From Serratia rubidaea (GTDB lineage Bacteria > Pseudomonadota > Gammaproteobacteria > Enterobacterales > Enterobacteriaceae), in contig LR590463.1 in NCBI GenBank assembly GCA_901472405.1, positions 806,001-870,000 on the forward strand: a stretch of DNA of 64,000 nucleotides, given 5' to 3'. A model generated the notes under the pieces. It was not told the DNA's origin, searched no databases, and saw nothing but the letters and a program-made list of their open reading frames with translations. The translations under genes were made by a program, and so were the position numbers. The stretch's first letter is position 1, and every line of letters begins with the position of its first letter. Shown here piece after piece: positions 52,032 through 63,211 of the stretch.

Positions 52032-53844
52032 ATGTCCGCAATGACGACTCAGGCTCCTCCAACATCTTTGCTCCCGCTGACGCCCGAACAGCTCTCTAAC
52101 CTGCAGGCGGCGATTGGCGACTATTCGCCGACGCAGCTGGCGTGGCTGTCCGGTTACTTCTGGGGAATGGTTAACCAACAGCCCGGAGCCGTCGCCTTGC
52201 CGGCCGCGCCCGCCGCTGCTGCCGCGCCGAGCATTACCATTATTTCCGCCTCGCAGACCGCAACGCCCGCCGCCTGGCGGAGCAGCTGCGCGACGATCTT
52301 GCTGGCGCCAAGCTGAGCGTCAATCTGGTCAGTGCCGGAGATTACAAATACAAGCAGATCGCTCAGGAGCGCCTGCTGATCGTGGTGGCCTCCACGCAGG
52401 GTGAAGGCGAGCCGGCGGAAGAGGCGGTGGCGCTGCATAAGTTCCTGCACTCCAAAAAAGCGCCGAAGCTGAACGAGACCGCCTTTGCGGTGTTTGGCCT
52501 GGGCGATACCTCCTATGAAAACTTCTGCCAGTCCGGCAAGGATTTCGACGCCAAACTGGCGGAGCTGGGTGCCGAGCGTCTGGTGGAGCGCGTTGATGCC
52601 GACGTCGAGTATCAGGACCTCGCGACCGCCTGGCGCAAGCAGGTGGTGACGGTGCTGAAAGATCGCGCGCCGACGGAAAGTGTGGCGCCGGGTGTGCTGG
52701 CCGGCGGTGCGGTGGATCTGCTCGACAGCAGCCCGTACAGCAAAGAGCAGCCGTTGACGGCGCAGCTGGCGGTGAACCAGAAGGTCACCGGCCGCAATTC
52801 CGATAAAGACGTGCGCCACATCGAGATCGACCTGGGGGACTCCGGACTGCGCTATCAGCCGGGCGACGCCCTGGGCGTCTGGTTCGATAACGATCCGGCG
52901 CTGGTCGACGAGCTGGTGCAGCTGCTGTGGCTGAAAGGCGATGAAACGGTCGAGGTGGACGGCAAAACGCTGTCGCTGAGCGACGCATTGCGCAGCCACT
53001 ATGAACTGACCCAGAACACCACGCCGATCGTGGAAAAATATGCGGCGCTGGCGCGGGATGAAAAACTGTTGGCGCTGGTGGCCGATAAAGCCGCGCTGCA
53101 GCAGTATGCGCACAATACGCCGATCGTCGATATGGTGCGTCAGGCGCCGGTTGAACTCAGCGCCGAACAGCTGCTCGGCCTGCTGCGTCCGCTGACGCCG
53201 CGCCTCTATTCCATCGCCTCTTCGCAGGCGGAAACGGAAAACGAAGTGCACGTGACCGTCGGCGTAGTGCGCTATGACATTGACGGCCGCGCGCGCGCCG
53301 GCGGCGCCTCGAGCTTCCTGGCCGACCGCCTGGAGGAAGACGGCGATGTGCGGGTGTTTATCGAACACAACGACAATTTCCGCCTGCCGGCCAACCCGGA
53401 TACGCCGGTGATCATGATCGGCCCGGCACCGGCATTGCGCCGTTCCGCGCCTTTATGCAGCAGCGCGACGCCGACGGCGCCGGCGGTAAAAACTGGCTGT
53501 TCTTCGGTAACCCGCACTTTACCGAAGACTTCCTCTATCAGGTGGAGTGGCAGCGCTATGTGAAAGACGGTCTGTTGACCCGCATCGATCTGGCCTGGTC
53601 ACGTGACCAGCAGCACAAAGTGTATGTACAGGACAAACTGCGCGAACAGGGCGCGGAAGTGTGGCGCTGGATCCAGCAAGGCGCGCACATTTACGTCTGC
53701 GGCGATGCCAATCGCATGGCGAAAGACGTGGAAAATACATTACTGGAACTGGTCGCCGAGCACGGTGGAATGGATGCCGAGCAGGCCGACGAATTTTTAA
53801 GTGAGCTGCGCTTTGAGCGCCGTTATCAGCGAGATGTTTACTGA
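52032..53844 (+). pseudogene. cysJ: sulfite reductase flavoprotein subunit CysJ (two frameshifts as read)
   Basis: NADPH:flavin component of assimilatory sulfite reductase. FMN/flavodoxin domain ([50 protein letters not shown]), then the FAD domain ([17 protein letters not shown]) and NADPH domain ([32 protein letters not shown]). Breaks near 52262 (ACCGCAAC for ACCGGCAAC) and 53427 (CCCGGCACC for CCCGGGCACC), each one G short. Repair gives about 604 residues. The stop overlaps cysI (TGATG). Confidence 0.93.
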
Positions 53845-55558
53845 TGAGTGATAAACACCCGGCCCTCTGGTTGTAGAAGGCAAACTGGCCGATGCCGAAC
53901 GCATGAAGCGTGAGAGTAACTTCCTGCGCGGCACCATCGCCGACGATTTGAACGACGGTCTGACCGGCGGCTTTAACGGCGACAACTTTCTGCTGATCCG
54001 TTTCCACGGCATGTACCAGCAGGATGACCGCGATATCCGCGCCGAACGCGCCGAGCAGAAGCTGGAGCCGCGCCATGCGATGATGCTGCGCTGTCGCCTG
54101 CCCGGCGGCATTATCAGCCCGCAGCAGTGGCTGGGTATTGATAAGTTTGCCGCAGAGAGCACGCTGTACGGCAGCATTCGCCTGACCAACCGTCAGACCT
54201 TCCAGTTCCACGGTATTCTGAAGGGCAATGTGAAGCCGGTACACCAGCTGCTGAACAGGCTGGGGCTGGACGCGCTGGCGACCGCCAACGACGTCAACCG
54301 CAACGTGCTGTGCACCTCGAACCCGGTGGAGTCTGAGCTGCATCAGGAAGCCTACGAGTGGGCGAAGAAAATCTCCGAACATCTGCTGCCGCGCACCCGC
54401 GCCTATGCGGAAGTGTGGCTGGATAAAGAGAAGGTGGCGACCACCGACGAGGAGCCGATCCTCGGCCCGACCTATCTGCCGCGCAAGTTTAAAACCACGG
54501 TGGTGATCCCGCCGCAGAACGACGTCGATCTGCACGCCAACGATATGAACTTTGTCGCCATTGCGGAAAACGGCAAGCTGGTGGGCTTTAACCTGCTGGT
54601 GGGCGGCGGCCTGTCGATTGAGCACGGCAACAAGAAAACCTATGCGCGTAACGCCAGCGAGTTCGGCTATATTCCGCTGGAGCATACGCTGGCGGTGGCC
54701 GAGGCGGTAGTCACTACCCAGCGCGACTGGGGCAACCGCACCGATCGTAAAAACGCCAAAACCAAATATACGCTGGAGCGCGTCGGCGTGGAGACCTTCC
54801 GCGCCGAAGTGGAAAAACGCGCCGGCATCACCTTCGAGCCGATTCGGCCCTATGAGTTTACCGGCCGCGGCGACCGCATCGGCTGGGTGAAAGGGGTGGA
54901 TAACCACTGGCACCTGACGCTGTTTATCGAAAACGGCCGCCTGCTGGACTATCCGGGCCGTCCGCTGAAAAGCGGCGTGGCGGAAATCGCCAGGGTGCAT
55001 CAGGGCGACTTCCGTCTGACCGCCAACCAGAACCTGATCGTCGCCGGCGTGCCGGAAAGCGAGAAGGCCAATATTGAAGCCATCGCCCGCGCGCACGGCC
55101 TGATCGACGACGGCGTCAGCGAACAGCGTAAAAATTCGATGGCCTGCGTGTCATACCCGACCTGTCCGCTGGCGATGGCGGAGGCCGAGCGCTTCCTGCC
55201 GCAGTTCGTCACCAAGGTTGAGGGCATCATGCATCAGCACGGGGTGGGCGATGAGCACATGGTGCTGCGCGTGACCGGCTGCCCGAACGGCTGCGGCCGC
55301 GCGCTGCTGGCGGAGATCGGCCTGGTGGGCAAGGCGGTCGGCCGTTATAACCTGCATCTGGGCGGCAACCGTGAAGGTACGCGTATTCCGCGCATGTATC
55401 GCGAGAACATCAATGAGGAGCAGATCCTGCAGGAGATCGACCAACTGGTCGGCCGCTGGGCGCAAGAGCGCAACGCGGGCGAAGGGTTCGGCGACTTCAC
55501 CATCCGCGCCGGCATTATTCGCCCGGTGGTGGATCCGGCGCAGGATTTCTGGGACTAA
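53844..55558 (+). pseudogene. cysI: sulfite reductase hemoprotein subunit CysI (one frameshift as read)
   Basis: Siroheme/4Fe-4S subunit that reduces sulfite to sulfide. Cluster ligands lie in [22 protein letters not shown] and [29 protein letters not shown] is part of the siroheme site. Near 53862 CACCCGGCCCTCTGG lacks one G of the expected CACCCGGGCCCTCTGG, which stops the frame after ten codons. Adding it gives [26 protein letters not shown] and 571 residues. The rest is intact. Start ATG overlaps the cysJ stop by one base. Confidence 0.94.
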
Positions 55559-55575
55559 CCGTGGAGGCTGACAAC

Positions 55576-56307
55576 ATGGCTGAATTCGATCTGGCGGCGC
55601 TGAATGCGCTGCCGAAATCCGGGCAGGCGTTGGCGCTGGCTGAGGTCAACGGCAAACTGGAGCGGCTCTCCGCGCAGCAGCGCGTCGAGTGGGCGCTGGA
55701 GCAACTGCCGGGCGCGTTTGTGCTCTCTTCCAGCTTCGGGATTCAGGCCGCGGTCTGTCTGCATCTGGTGACGCGTATCCAGCCGGATATCCCGGTGATC
55801 CTGACCGATACCGGCTATCTGTTCCCGGAAACCTATCAGTTTGTCGATCAGCTGACCGACAAGCTGAACCTGAACCTGCAGGTGTTCCGCGCCGAGCATT
55901 CGCCGGCCTGGCAGGAGGCGCGCTACGGCAAACTGTGGGAGCAGGGCGTTGAGGGCATTGAGCGCTATAACCAGCTTAACAAGGTTGAACCGATGAACCG
56001 TGCGCTGGAAACGCTGGGCGCCAACACCTGGTTCGCCGGCCTGCGCCGCGAGCAATCCGGCAGCCGTGCCCATCTGCCGGTGCTGGCGGTGCAGCGCGGC
56101 GTCTTTAAGGTGCTGCCGATTATCGACTGGGATAACCGTCAGATTTATCAGTATCTGACGGAGCACGGGCTGAGCTACCACCCGCTGCGGGATCAGGGCT
56201 ACCTGTCGGTGGGCGATACCCATACCACGCGCAAGTGGGAGCCGGGCATGAATGAAGAAGAGACGCGCTTCTTTGGCCTGAAACGCGAATGCGGGCTGCA
56301 TGAGTAA
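55576..56307 (+). CDS. cysH: phosphoadenylyl-sulfate reductase CysH
   Basis: Reduces PAPS to sulfite with thioredoxin. 243 residues with the PP-loop-like region [37 protein letters not shown] and the catalytic Cys in the C-terminal KRECGLHE. Two-Cys clusters of APS reductases are absent, as expected for the PAPS type. ATG at 55576 follows GGAGG; an in-frame GTG at 55561 is less likely. Third gene of cysJIH, ended by a strong terminator. Confidence 0.95.
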   Translation: MAEFDLAALNALPKSGQALALAEVNGKLERLSAQQRVEWALEQLPGAFVLSSSFGIQAAVCLHLVTRIQPDIPVILTDTGYLFPETYQFVDQLTDKLNLNLQVFRAEHSPAWQEARYGKLWEQGVEGIERYNQLNKVEPMNRALETLGANTWFAGLRREQSGSRAHLPVLAVQRGVFKVLPIIDWDNRQIYQYLTEHGLSYHPLRDQGYLSVGDTHTTRKWEPGMNEEETRFFGLKRECGLHE

Positions 56308-56344
56308 ACCGGATGCGCTGAGTATGCGCACGGAATAACCGGGA

Positions 56345-56372
56345 AGGGATGGCGTCAGCCATCCCTTTTTTT
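56345..56372 (+). terminator. cysH terminator
   Basis: The stem AGGGATGGC / GCCATCCCT (56345-56353 with 56358-56366), GTCA loop, is followed by seven T. It abuts the stop codon of the convergent iap gene. Confidence 0.92.
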
Positions 56373-57444
56373 ATGATTTTTTCGCTTTGGCCGCCGGGTG
56401 CGCCTGCGCCAGCTCTTTTAACAGCGGTAGCAGTACCTGCACGCTGTCCCGGCTGCGTTTATCAATCCGCCCCGGCAGATGGCGATCCAGATATTGCACG
56501 TTGTCGTACTGCGGCCGGTGCCAACTGACGCCCTGCGGGAAGTGGGGGCTGACGGCACGCTGTTGATAGCCGTCTTTTTTGCCCAGCGTCCAGTTGGTGG
56601 CCTCGACCGCCATCACCGGGATGCGCGCGACGTCAAACACCTGCTGATCGGAACAGCAGCCGGTGCCCCGCGGGTATTTGTCGTTGCCCGGGTTAAGGGC
56701 GGCGGCGATACCGTAGCGGTGGGCGATATCCAGCGCCCGATCGCGGCTCTGTTTGGCGATCTTCGGCGGCGTGTTGCGGCCGGCGTGGAAATAGAGTTTG
56801 TCGCCGGTGATCAGGCTGTCGAGGTTAATCACCAGCAGCGTGTTCGCCCGCTCTTCGGCGCTCATGCGCTGCAGATAATTTTTTGCGCCCAGCGAGCCCA
56901 GCTCTTCGCCGCTGGCGGCGATAAAGCGCAGGCTGTAGCGGGTGGGGATATCCTTCATCCGCTGCGCCAGCTCCAGCATCACGCCGACGCCGGAGGCGTT
57001 ATCGTCGACCCCTTGCAGCGTCAGGCCGCCCAGGTTGTTGTCGACGTCGGCATCGCTGCGCGGCGTATAGGTATCGAAGTGCGCCATCACGATGATCTGC
57101 TGCGGCTGATCGCCGCTTTTGGCAGCGATCACCGAATTCACTCGGATATTGCGCCAGTTTTCGCTGCCGTTTTTGTTGCTGTAGAGGTAGCGGCTGTTAA
57201 TGCTGCGGATATTACTCTGGTAGCCCATCTGGCCGAACTGCTGTTTCAGGTAGTCGGCGGCCAGCTGCTCTGCCGGGCTGCCGGCCATACGTCCCGGGAA
57301 GTAGGTGGCGATATAACGCATTTTTTCGGCGGCGTATTTACCCAGTGGCGCGTCCTGGCCGGGCTGAGTGGCGGCGGAGGCGCAAAAAACGCTGCTGAAT
57401 GCCGCGGCCAACAGACCGGCTTTCAGACTCTGGCGGGAAAACAT
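56371..57444 (-). CDS. iap: alkaline phosphatase isozyme conversion aminopeptidase Iap
   Basis: Secreted M28-family zinc aminopeptidase that in E. coli removes the N-terminal arginine of alkaline phosphatase. A signal peptide (MFSRQSLKAGLLAAAFSSVF...) is followed by zinc ligands in IVMAHFDTY, GVDDNASG, AASGEELGSLGA and VINLDSL. I take the start at 57444, behind AAGGA, giving 357 residues (345 in E. coli); the frame extends to 57534 but those 30 residues are not conserved. Located downstream of cysH as in E. coli. Confidence 0.92.
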   Translation of the reverse strand: MFSRQSLKAGLLAAAFSSVFCASAATQPGQDAPLGKYAAEKMRYIATYFPGRMAGSPAEQLAADYLKQQFGQMGYQSNIRSINSRYLYSNKNGSENWRNIRVNSVIAAKSGDQPQQIIVMAHFDTYTPRSDADVDNNLGGLTLQGVDDNASGVGVMLELAQRMKDIPTRYSLRFIAASGEELGSLGAKNYLQRMSAEERANTLLVINLDSLITGDKLYFHAGRNTPPKIAKQSRDRALDIAHRYGIAAALNPGNDKYPRGTGCCSDQQVFDVARIPVMAVEATNWTLGKKDGYQQRAVSPHFPQGVSWHRPQYDNVQYLDRHLPGRIDKRSRDSVQVLLPLLKELAQAHPAAKAKKS

Positions 57445-57682
57445 AGCGGAAAATCCTTCTCGTAGGCGCTCAATCACGCCGATTATTTTTTTCGGCCTTA
57501 GTATGAAACGCAATGCCGGATTAAACAATTTCATCCGCTCTTAATTTATGCCGCGAACGTGGCGGTAAGGAGGGGCCGGCGGTGATTGCGAGACGTATGG
57601 CAAATTAGCGGTATCGCTATTTAACCGCCTGAATAATAGGTCTACTATCCGACGAGATGATTTTTCACGGCAGGGAGAGCGC

Positions 57683-58147
57683 ATGATGCTGGATAAACTG
57701 GACAACCGGCTGGGCGTCGTTGAGCAACAGATTGAGCGCATGGATCAACGTGCTGAACGGATGGAGCAGCGCGTGGAACAGATGGATCTGCGTGTCGAAC
57801 GGATGGAGCAGCGCGTGGAACAGATGGATCTACGTGTCGAACGGATGGAACAGCACGTTGAGCGAATGGATCTGCGCATTGAGGGGATGGATCGGCGTAT
57901 TGAAGGCGTGGAAAAGCGCGTTGAACGGGTGGAGGTGGATGTCAGCCAGGTTAAACTGGATTTGGCGGCGCTGAATATGCGTTCGCTGGAGTTTGTCACC
58001 AAGGGCGATCTGCATAAGGAGGTGGCTCTGCTGCACCGGGAAATTGGGCTGGTGAATAAAGAAGTCGTCAGCCAAACCAAATGGATGGTCAGCTGCATAT
58101 TCGGCGTTGCCGCACTGTGCATGACCGCCGCCAAGCTGTGGTTCTGA
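57683..58147 (+). CDS. coiled-coil protein with heptad repeats and a C-terminal membrane anchor
   Basis: A 154-residue protein, family not recognised. Residues about 15-90 are a near-perfect heptad array based on the unit MDLRVERMEQRVEQ. A short soluble part (VTKGDLHKEVALLHREIG) follows, then a single C-terminal hydrophobic segment (MVSCIFGVAALCMTAAKLWF), suggesting a tail-anchored rod projecting into the cytoplasm. GGGAGAG lies before the ATG pair at 57683. The heptads are encoded by 42-bp tandem repeats, so copy number may vary between strains. It lies alone between iap and cysG. Confidence 0.75.
   Translation: MMLDKLDNRLGVVEQQIERMDQRAERMEQRVEQMDLRVERMEQRVEQMDLRVERMEQHVERMDLRIEGMDRRIEGVEKRVERVEVDVSQVKLDLAALNMRSLEFVTKGDLHKEVALLHREIGLVNKEVVSQTKWMVSCIFGVAALCMTAAKLWF
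57749..57874 (+). repeat. 42-bp tandem repeats, three copies
   Basis: Three successive 42-bp units at 57749-57790, 57791-57832 and 57833-57874, each beginning CGTG and encoding two heptads. Units 1 and 2 differ at three positions; unit 3 diverges in its second half. Further degenerate 21-bp units flank them. Confidence 0.85.
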
Positions 58148-58329
58148 GCCGCTTCGCCCTGTTTTGAACGGCTGGCAAGACGCCTCTGCCCGGCGCGCGC
58201 ATGGTGCTTGCCGCGCCCGCGCTGCGGCCTATATTCCATAAATGCACATCTCATTCCTTTTCGTCATTTCAGGGGCTAAATCGCAGCCCGTATAGTCACA
58301 CTATCTTTCCGTTATATGAAAAGGCTGTT

Positions 58330-59758
58330 GTGGACTATCTACCAATATTTGCCGATCTGAAACAGCGTCCGGTACTGGTCGTTGGCGGCGGTGAAGTTGC
58401 TGCGCGCAAGGTGGAACTGCTTGCGCGCGCCGGGGCTGAAATACGGATAGTTGCGCAGTCGCTTTCACCTGAACTTGAACAACGTCGCCAGTCTGGAGGC
58501 ATCAACTGGCTGGGGCAGGCGTTTGCGCCGCACCAGCTGGATGAGGTGTTTCTGGTGATCGCCGCGACCGACGACGCCGCGCTGAACGCACAGGTTTACG
58601 CCGAGGCGGATAAGCGCCGCGTGCTGGCCAACGTGGTGGACGATCAGCCGCGCTGCTCATTTATTTTCCCATCGATTGTCGACCGCTCGCCGCTGGTGGT
58701 GGCGGTGTCGTCCGGCGGCAAAGCGCCGGTGCTGGCGCGGATGCTGCGTGAAAAGCTGGAGGCGCTGCTACCGGCCAGTCTTGGCACGATAGCGCAGCTG
58801 GCCGGCGGTTTCCGCACCCGGGTAAAACAGCAGCTGAGTTCGATCGGCGCACGCCGTCGTTTCTGGAGAAGTCCCTGAACGGCCGCTTCGCCACGCTGGC
58901 GGCTAATGAGCAGCCGCAGCAGGCGCAGCAGCAGCTGGAGCAGGATTTGGCCGCGTTTGCCGCCGGTGATGAGGCGACGCAGGGCGAGATTGCCCTGGTC
59001 GGCGCCGGGCCGGGTGATGTTGGTCTGCTGACCTTGCGCGGCCTGCAGGTGATGCAGCAGGCCGATGTGGTGCTGTACGACCATCTGGTGAGCGACCAGA
59101 TCCTCGATCTGGTGCGCCGCGACGCGGAACGCATCTGCGTGGGCAAACGCGCCGGCGCGCATCTGGTGATTCAGGAAGAGACCAACCGCCTGCTGGTGGA
59201 GCTGGCGCAGCAGGGGAAACGCGTGGTGCGCCTGAAGGGCGGCGATCCGTTTATCTTCGGCCGCGGCGGTGAAGAGCTGCAGGTTGCGGCGGCGGCGGGA
59301 TCCCGTTCCAGGTGGTGCCGGGCGTGACGGCGGCGGCCGGCGCGACGGCCTATGCCGGCATCCCGCTGACCCATCGCGACCATGCGCAGAGCGTGACTTT
59401 TATCACTGGCCACTGTCGTCCCGACGGCGACGGGCTGGACTGGGCCGACCTGGCGCGCGCGCGTCAGACGCTGGCGATTTACATGGGCACCATGAAGGCG
59501 GCGGATATCAGCCAGCGCCTGATTGCTCATGGCCGCGAGGCGCAGACTCCGGTGGCGGTCATCAGCCGCGGCACGCGTGCTGACCAGCAGGTGCTGACCG
59601 GCACGTTGCAGCAGTTGGAACAATTAGCCCAGCAGGCGCCGTTGCCGGCGCTGTTGGTGATTGGCGAGGTGGTGGAACTGCACCATCAAATCGCCTGGTT
59701 TGGGCATCAACCTCAGACGGACGGGGCCGCGCGTCCCGCCGTAGTGAATTTGGCTTAA
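58330..59758 (+). pseudogene. cysG: siroheme synthase CysG (two frameshifts as read)
   Basis: Trifunctional enzyme making siroheme for CysI from uroporphyrinogen III. N-terminal dehydrogenase/ferrochelatase half ([41 protein letters not shown]), C-terminal methyltransferase half ([48 protein letters not shown]). Breaks near 58873 (TGGAGAAG for TGGGAGAAG) and 59301 (GGGATCCCG for GGGCATCCCG). Repair gives about 476 residues. I choose GTG at 58330 (VDYLPIF, matching the family start) behind AAAAGG; the frame is open further upstream without homology. cysD follows 10 bp later. Confidence 0.92.
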
Positions 59759-59768
59759 AGGATCTGTT

Positions 59769-60677
59769 ATGGACGAAAAACGACTCACTCACTTGCGGCA
59801 ATTGGAGGCGGAGAGTATCCATATCATCCGTGAAGTTGCCGCAGAATTCAGCAACCCGGTGATGCTGTACTCCATCGGTAAAGACTCCTCGGTGATGCTG
59901 CATCTGGCGCGCAAGGCCTTCTATCCGGGCACCCTGCCGTTCCCGCTGCTGCACGTGGATACCGGCTGGAAATTCCAGGAGATGTATCAGTTCCGCGACC
60001 GCACGGCGAAAGAGTACGGCTTTGAGCTGCTGGTGCATAAAAACCCGGAAGGGGTGGCGATGGGGATTAACCCGTTCGTACACGGCAGCGCCAAGCATAC
60101 CGATATTATGAAAACCGAAGGCCTGAAGCAGGCGCTGAACAAGTACGGTTTTGACGCCGCCTTCGGCGGCGCGCGGCGCGATGAAGAGAAGTCCCGCGCC
60201 AAAGAACGCATTTATTCATTCCGCGACCGTTTCCACCGCTGGGATCCGAAGAACCAGCGTCCGGAGCTGTGGCACAACTACAACGGCCAGATTAACAAAG
60301 GGGAAAGCATCCGCGTCTTCCCGCTGTCGAACTGGACCGAACTGGATATCTGGCAGTACATCTTCCTGGAAAATATCGACATCGTGCCGCTGTATCTGGC
60401 GAAGCCGCGCCCGGTGCTGGAGCGCGACGGTATGCTGATGATGGTGGACGACGACCGTATCGACCTGCAGCCGGGCGAAGTGATCAGCCAGCGCATGGTG
60501 CGCTTCCGTACGCTGGGCTGCTGGCCGCTGACCGGCGCGGTGGAATCCTCGGCGGAAACGCTGCCGGAAATCATTGAGGAGATGCTGGTCTCCACCACCA
60601 GCGAACGTCAGGGCCGGATGATTGACCGCGATCAGTCCGGTTCGATGGAGCTGAAAAAGCGTCAAGGGTATTTCTGA
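59769..60677 (+). CDS. cysD: sulfate adenylyltransferase subunit 2 CysD
   Basis: Catalytic subunit of ATP sulfurylase, which adenylates sulfate to APS. 302 residues with the PP-loop motif [53 protein letters not shown] and the conserved C-terminus [13 protein letters not shown]. Second gene of cysG-cysD-cysN-cysC, with cysN 11 bp downstream. The CysB-controlled promoter is expected before cysG. Confidence 0.97.
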   Translation: MDEKRLTHLRQLEAESIHIIREVAAEFSNPVMLYSIGKDSSVMLHLARKAFYPGTLPFPLLHVDTGWKFQEMYQFRDRTAKEYGFELLVHKNPEGVAMGINPFVHGSAKHTDIMKTEGLKQALNKYGFDAAFGGARRDEEKSRAKERIYSFRDRFHRWDPKNQRPELWHNYNGQINKGESIRVFPLSNWTELDIWQYIFLENIDIVPLYLAKPRPVLERDGMLMMVDDDRIDLQPGEVISQRMVRFRTLGCWPLTGAVESSAETLPEIIEEMLVSTTSERQGRMIDRDQSGSMELKKRQGYF

Positions 60678-60688
60678 GGAGCCACCGG

Positions 60689-62116
60689 ATGAACAACGTA
60701 ATTGCACAACAAATCGCCGAACAGGGCGGGGTGGAAGCCTATTTACATGCGCAGCAGCATAAGAGCCTGCTGCGTTTCCTGACCTGCGGCAGCGTAGATG
60801 ACGGCAAGAGCACCCTGATTGGTCGCCTGCTGCACGATACCCGCCAGATTTATGAAGATCAGCTGTCCACGCTGCACACCGACAGCAAACGTCTGGGCAC
60901 GCAGGGGGAAAAGCTCGACCTGGCGCTGCTGGTGGATGGCCTGCAGGCGGAGCGCGAGCAGGGCATCACCATCGATGTGGCCTACCGCTATTTCTCCACC
61001 GAGAAGCGTAAATTTATCATCGCCGATACGCCGGGGCATGAGCAGTACACCCGCAATATGGCCACCGGCGCATCGACCTGCGATCTGGCGATTCTGCTGA
61101 TTGATGCGCGCAAAGGCGTGCTGGATCAGACGCGCCGCCACAGCTTTATCGCCACGCTGCTCGGCATTCGTCACCTGGTGGTGGCGGTCAATAAAATGGA
61201 TCTGGTGAATTACAGCGAGCAGGTGTTTGAACAGTTCAAGCAGGACTACCTGACGTTTGCCCAGCAGTTGCCAAACGATCTGGATATCAAGTTTGTGCCG
61301 TTGTCGGCGCTGGACGGTGATAACGTCGCCGGCCAGAGCGTCCATATGCCGTGGTACAGCGGCCCGACGCTGCTGGAAGTGCTGGAAAGCGTCGAGGTGG
61401 TTGGCCGTTCGGCCACTCAGCCGCTGCGTTTCCCGGTGCAGTATGTCAACCGTCCGAACCTGGATTTCCGCGGCTACGCCGGCACGCTGTCTGCCGGCAA
61501 GGCACACGTCGGTCAGCGGGTAAAAGTGCTGCCTTCCGGCGTGGAGTCCAGCATCGCGCGCATCGTCACCTTTGACGGCGACCTGCAGGAAGCGGTGCCG
61601 GGAGAGGCGGTGACGCTGGTGCTGCAGGATGAAGTCGATATCAGCCGCGGCGATCTGCTGGTGGCGGCCGATGACGCGCTGCAGGCGGCGCAGAGCGCGC
61701 TGGTGGACGTGGTCTGGATGGCGGAGCAGCCGCTGCAGCCGGGGCAAAGCTACGATATCAAGGTGGCCGGCAAGAAAACCCGCGCCCGGGTGGAGGCGAT
61801 TCGCCATCAGGTAGAAATCAACTCTCTGGCGCAGTACCAGGCTGACAGCCTGCCGCTGAACGGCATCGGCCTGGTGGAGCTGACCTTTGACGAACCGCTG
61901 GTGCTCGACAGCTACCAGAGTAATCCGGACACCGGCGGCATGATCATTATCGATCGCCTGAGCAACGTCACCGTCGGCGCAGGCTTGATCCGCGAGGCGC
62001 AGCAGGCTACCGTCGCCGCTGCCGGCGAGTTCAGCGCCTTTGAGCTGGAGCTGAATGCGCTGGTGCGTAAACATTTCCCGCACTGGGGTGCGCGCGACCT
62101 GCTCGGAGGCCGGTAA
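60689..62116 (+). CDS. cysN: sulfate adenylyltransferase subunit 1 CysN
   Basis: GTPase subunit of ATP sulfurylase that couples GTP hydrolysis to APS formation. 475 residues related to EF-Tu: G1 [15 protein letters not shown]3 [18 protein letters not shown]4 NKMD, followed by beta-barrel domains 2 and 3 ([18 protein letters not shown] ... [18 protein letters not shown]). Intact. It ends 2 bp before the cysC start. Confidence 0.97.
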   Translation: MNNVIAQQIAEQGGVEAYLHAQQHKSLLRFLTCGSVDDGKSTLIGRLLHDTRQIYEDQLSTLHTDSKRLGTQGEKLDLALLVDGLQAEREQGITIDVAYRYFSTEKRKFIIADTPGHEQYTRNMATGASTCDLAILLIDARKGVLDQTRRHSFIATLLGIRHLVVAVNKMDLVNYSEQVFEQFKQDYLTFAQQLPNDLDIKFVPLSALDGDNVAGQSVHMPWYSGPTLLEVLESVEVVGRSATQPLRFPVQYVNRPNLDFRGYAGTLSAGKAHVGQRVKVLPSGVESSIARIVTFDGDLQEAVPGEAVTLVLQDEVDISRGDLLVAADDALQAAQSALVDVVWMAEQPLQPGQSYDIKVAGKKTRARVEAIRHQVEINSLAQYQADSLPLNGIGLVELTFDEPLVLDSYQSNPDTGGMIIIDRLSNVTVGAGLIREAQQATVAAAGEFSAFELELNALVRKHFPHWGARDLLGGR

Positions 62117-62118
62117 GC

Positions 62119-62749
62119 GTGGCCGAGCGTGAAGTACGGCCGACCGGGCCGGATGATGAAAACGTGGTGTGGCATCCGCATGCGGTAAACGCGTGCGGAT
62201 CGTGAAATGCGCAATGGCCACCGCGGTGTGGTGCTGTGGTTTACCGGGCTGTCCGGCTCGGGGAAATCCACCGTGGCCGGCGCGCTGGAACAGGCGCTGC
62301 ACGCGATGGGCGTGCGCACCTACCTGCTTGACGGCGATAACGTACGCCACGGGCTGTGCCGCGATCTGGGCTTCTCGGATGATGACCGACGCGAGAATAT
62401 CCGTCGGGTTGGTGAAGTGGCGAAGCTGATGGTGGACGCCGGTCTGGTGGTGCTGACCGCGTTTATCTCCCCGCACCGCGCTGAACGGCAAATGGTGCGC
62501 GAGATGCTGGGTGACGGTCAGTTTGTCGAAGTGTTTGTCGACACGCCGCTGGCCATCTGTGAATCGCGCGATCCGAAGGGCTTATACAAAAAAGCCCGCG
62601 CCGGCGAGCTGCGTAATTTTACCGGTATCGACGCGGTTTATCAGGCGCCGGAGGCGGCGGATATCCACCTGGATGGCGAACAATTGGTAACAAATTTGGT
62701 TGCGCAATTGTTAGACGTGCTGCGTGGTCAGGCTATTATCAAACCCTGA
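62119..62749 (+). pseudogene. cysC: adenylylsulfate kinase CysC (one frameshift as read)
   Basis: Phosphorylates APS to PAPS, the substrate of CysH. P-loop [54 protein letters not shown] and [19 protein letters not shown] are all present. An extra A near 62189 (GCGGTAAACGCG for GCGGTAACGCG) separates the N-terminal DENVVWHPHAVT from the core. With it removed the protein is about 209 residues from the GTG at 62119. An ATG at 62207 in the final frame would leave out conserved residues, so I do not use it as the start. Confidence 0.92.
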
Positions 62750-62755
62750 GTTCCC

Positions 62756-62791
62756 AAAAAGCGTGTGGCGGTTATCTGCCATGCGCTTTTT
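62756..62791 (+). terminator. terminator of the cysG-cysDNC operon
   Basis: AAAAAGCGTGTGGC (62756-62769) pairs with GCCATGCGCTTTTT (62778-62791), with one mismatch, and ends in a T-run. It starts 7 bp after the cysC stop. Confidence 0.8.
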
Positions 62792-62843
62792 ACTCTGACA
62801 CGCCGCAGAGCGTGCTGAGCGCGATGAATAACCAGGGATTACT

Positions 62844-63161
62844 ATGCAAAATGTCTCACCCGTCGTGGTTGATCCAACATCAGAGAAAGAAGAGCCTTCT
62901 TACTCGTTTCTCGGTGGCGTCAGCGGCTTTGTGTTCTATTGGCTGGCGTTTACGCTGCCGTTCCTGGTCTATGGCTCCAACACGCTGTTTTTCCTGCTGT
63001 ATACCTGGCCTTTCTTCCTGGCGCTGATGCCGGTTTCGGTGCTGATCGGCATTACGCTCAGCATGCTGCTGCGCGGACGGCTGATTTTGACGCTGCTGCT
63101 GACCGGCGTTGCGGTGCTTTGTCTGTTCTGGCTGGTGTTCAGCCTGCTGAGCGGCTGGTAA
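62844..63161 (+). CDS. ygbE: DUF3561 inner-membrane protein YgbE
   Basis: A 105-residue protein of unknown function found beside cysC in enterics. Polar N-terminus (about 20 residues), then three hydrophobic segments (FVFYWLAFTLPFLVYG, FFLLYTWPFFLALMPVSVLIGI, LILTLLLTGVAVLCLFWLVF). AGGGAT lies before the ATG. In E. coli ftsB follows; here an amino acid ABC transporter lies convergent instead, so synteny with E. coli ends at this point. Confidence 0.9.
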   Translation: MQNVSPVVVDPTSEKEEPSYSFLGGVSGFVFYWLAFTLPFLVYGSNTLFFLLYTWPFFLALMPVSVLIGITLSMLLRGRLILTLLLTGVAVLCLFWLVFSLLSGW

Positions 63162-63211
63162 CCAGCCGGACGCACAGCGCGCGCCGACTGATTGCAAAGC
63201 CGTGCCGAAGG

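Noticed and set aside
59562..60098. Minus-strand open frame across the cysG-cysD junction, and similar long antisense frames opposite barA, gudX, gudD, cysN and cysI
   Set aside because: All follow codon periodicity of the sense genes and have no recognisable domain or start signal.
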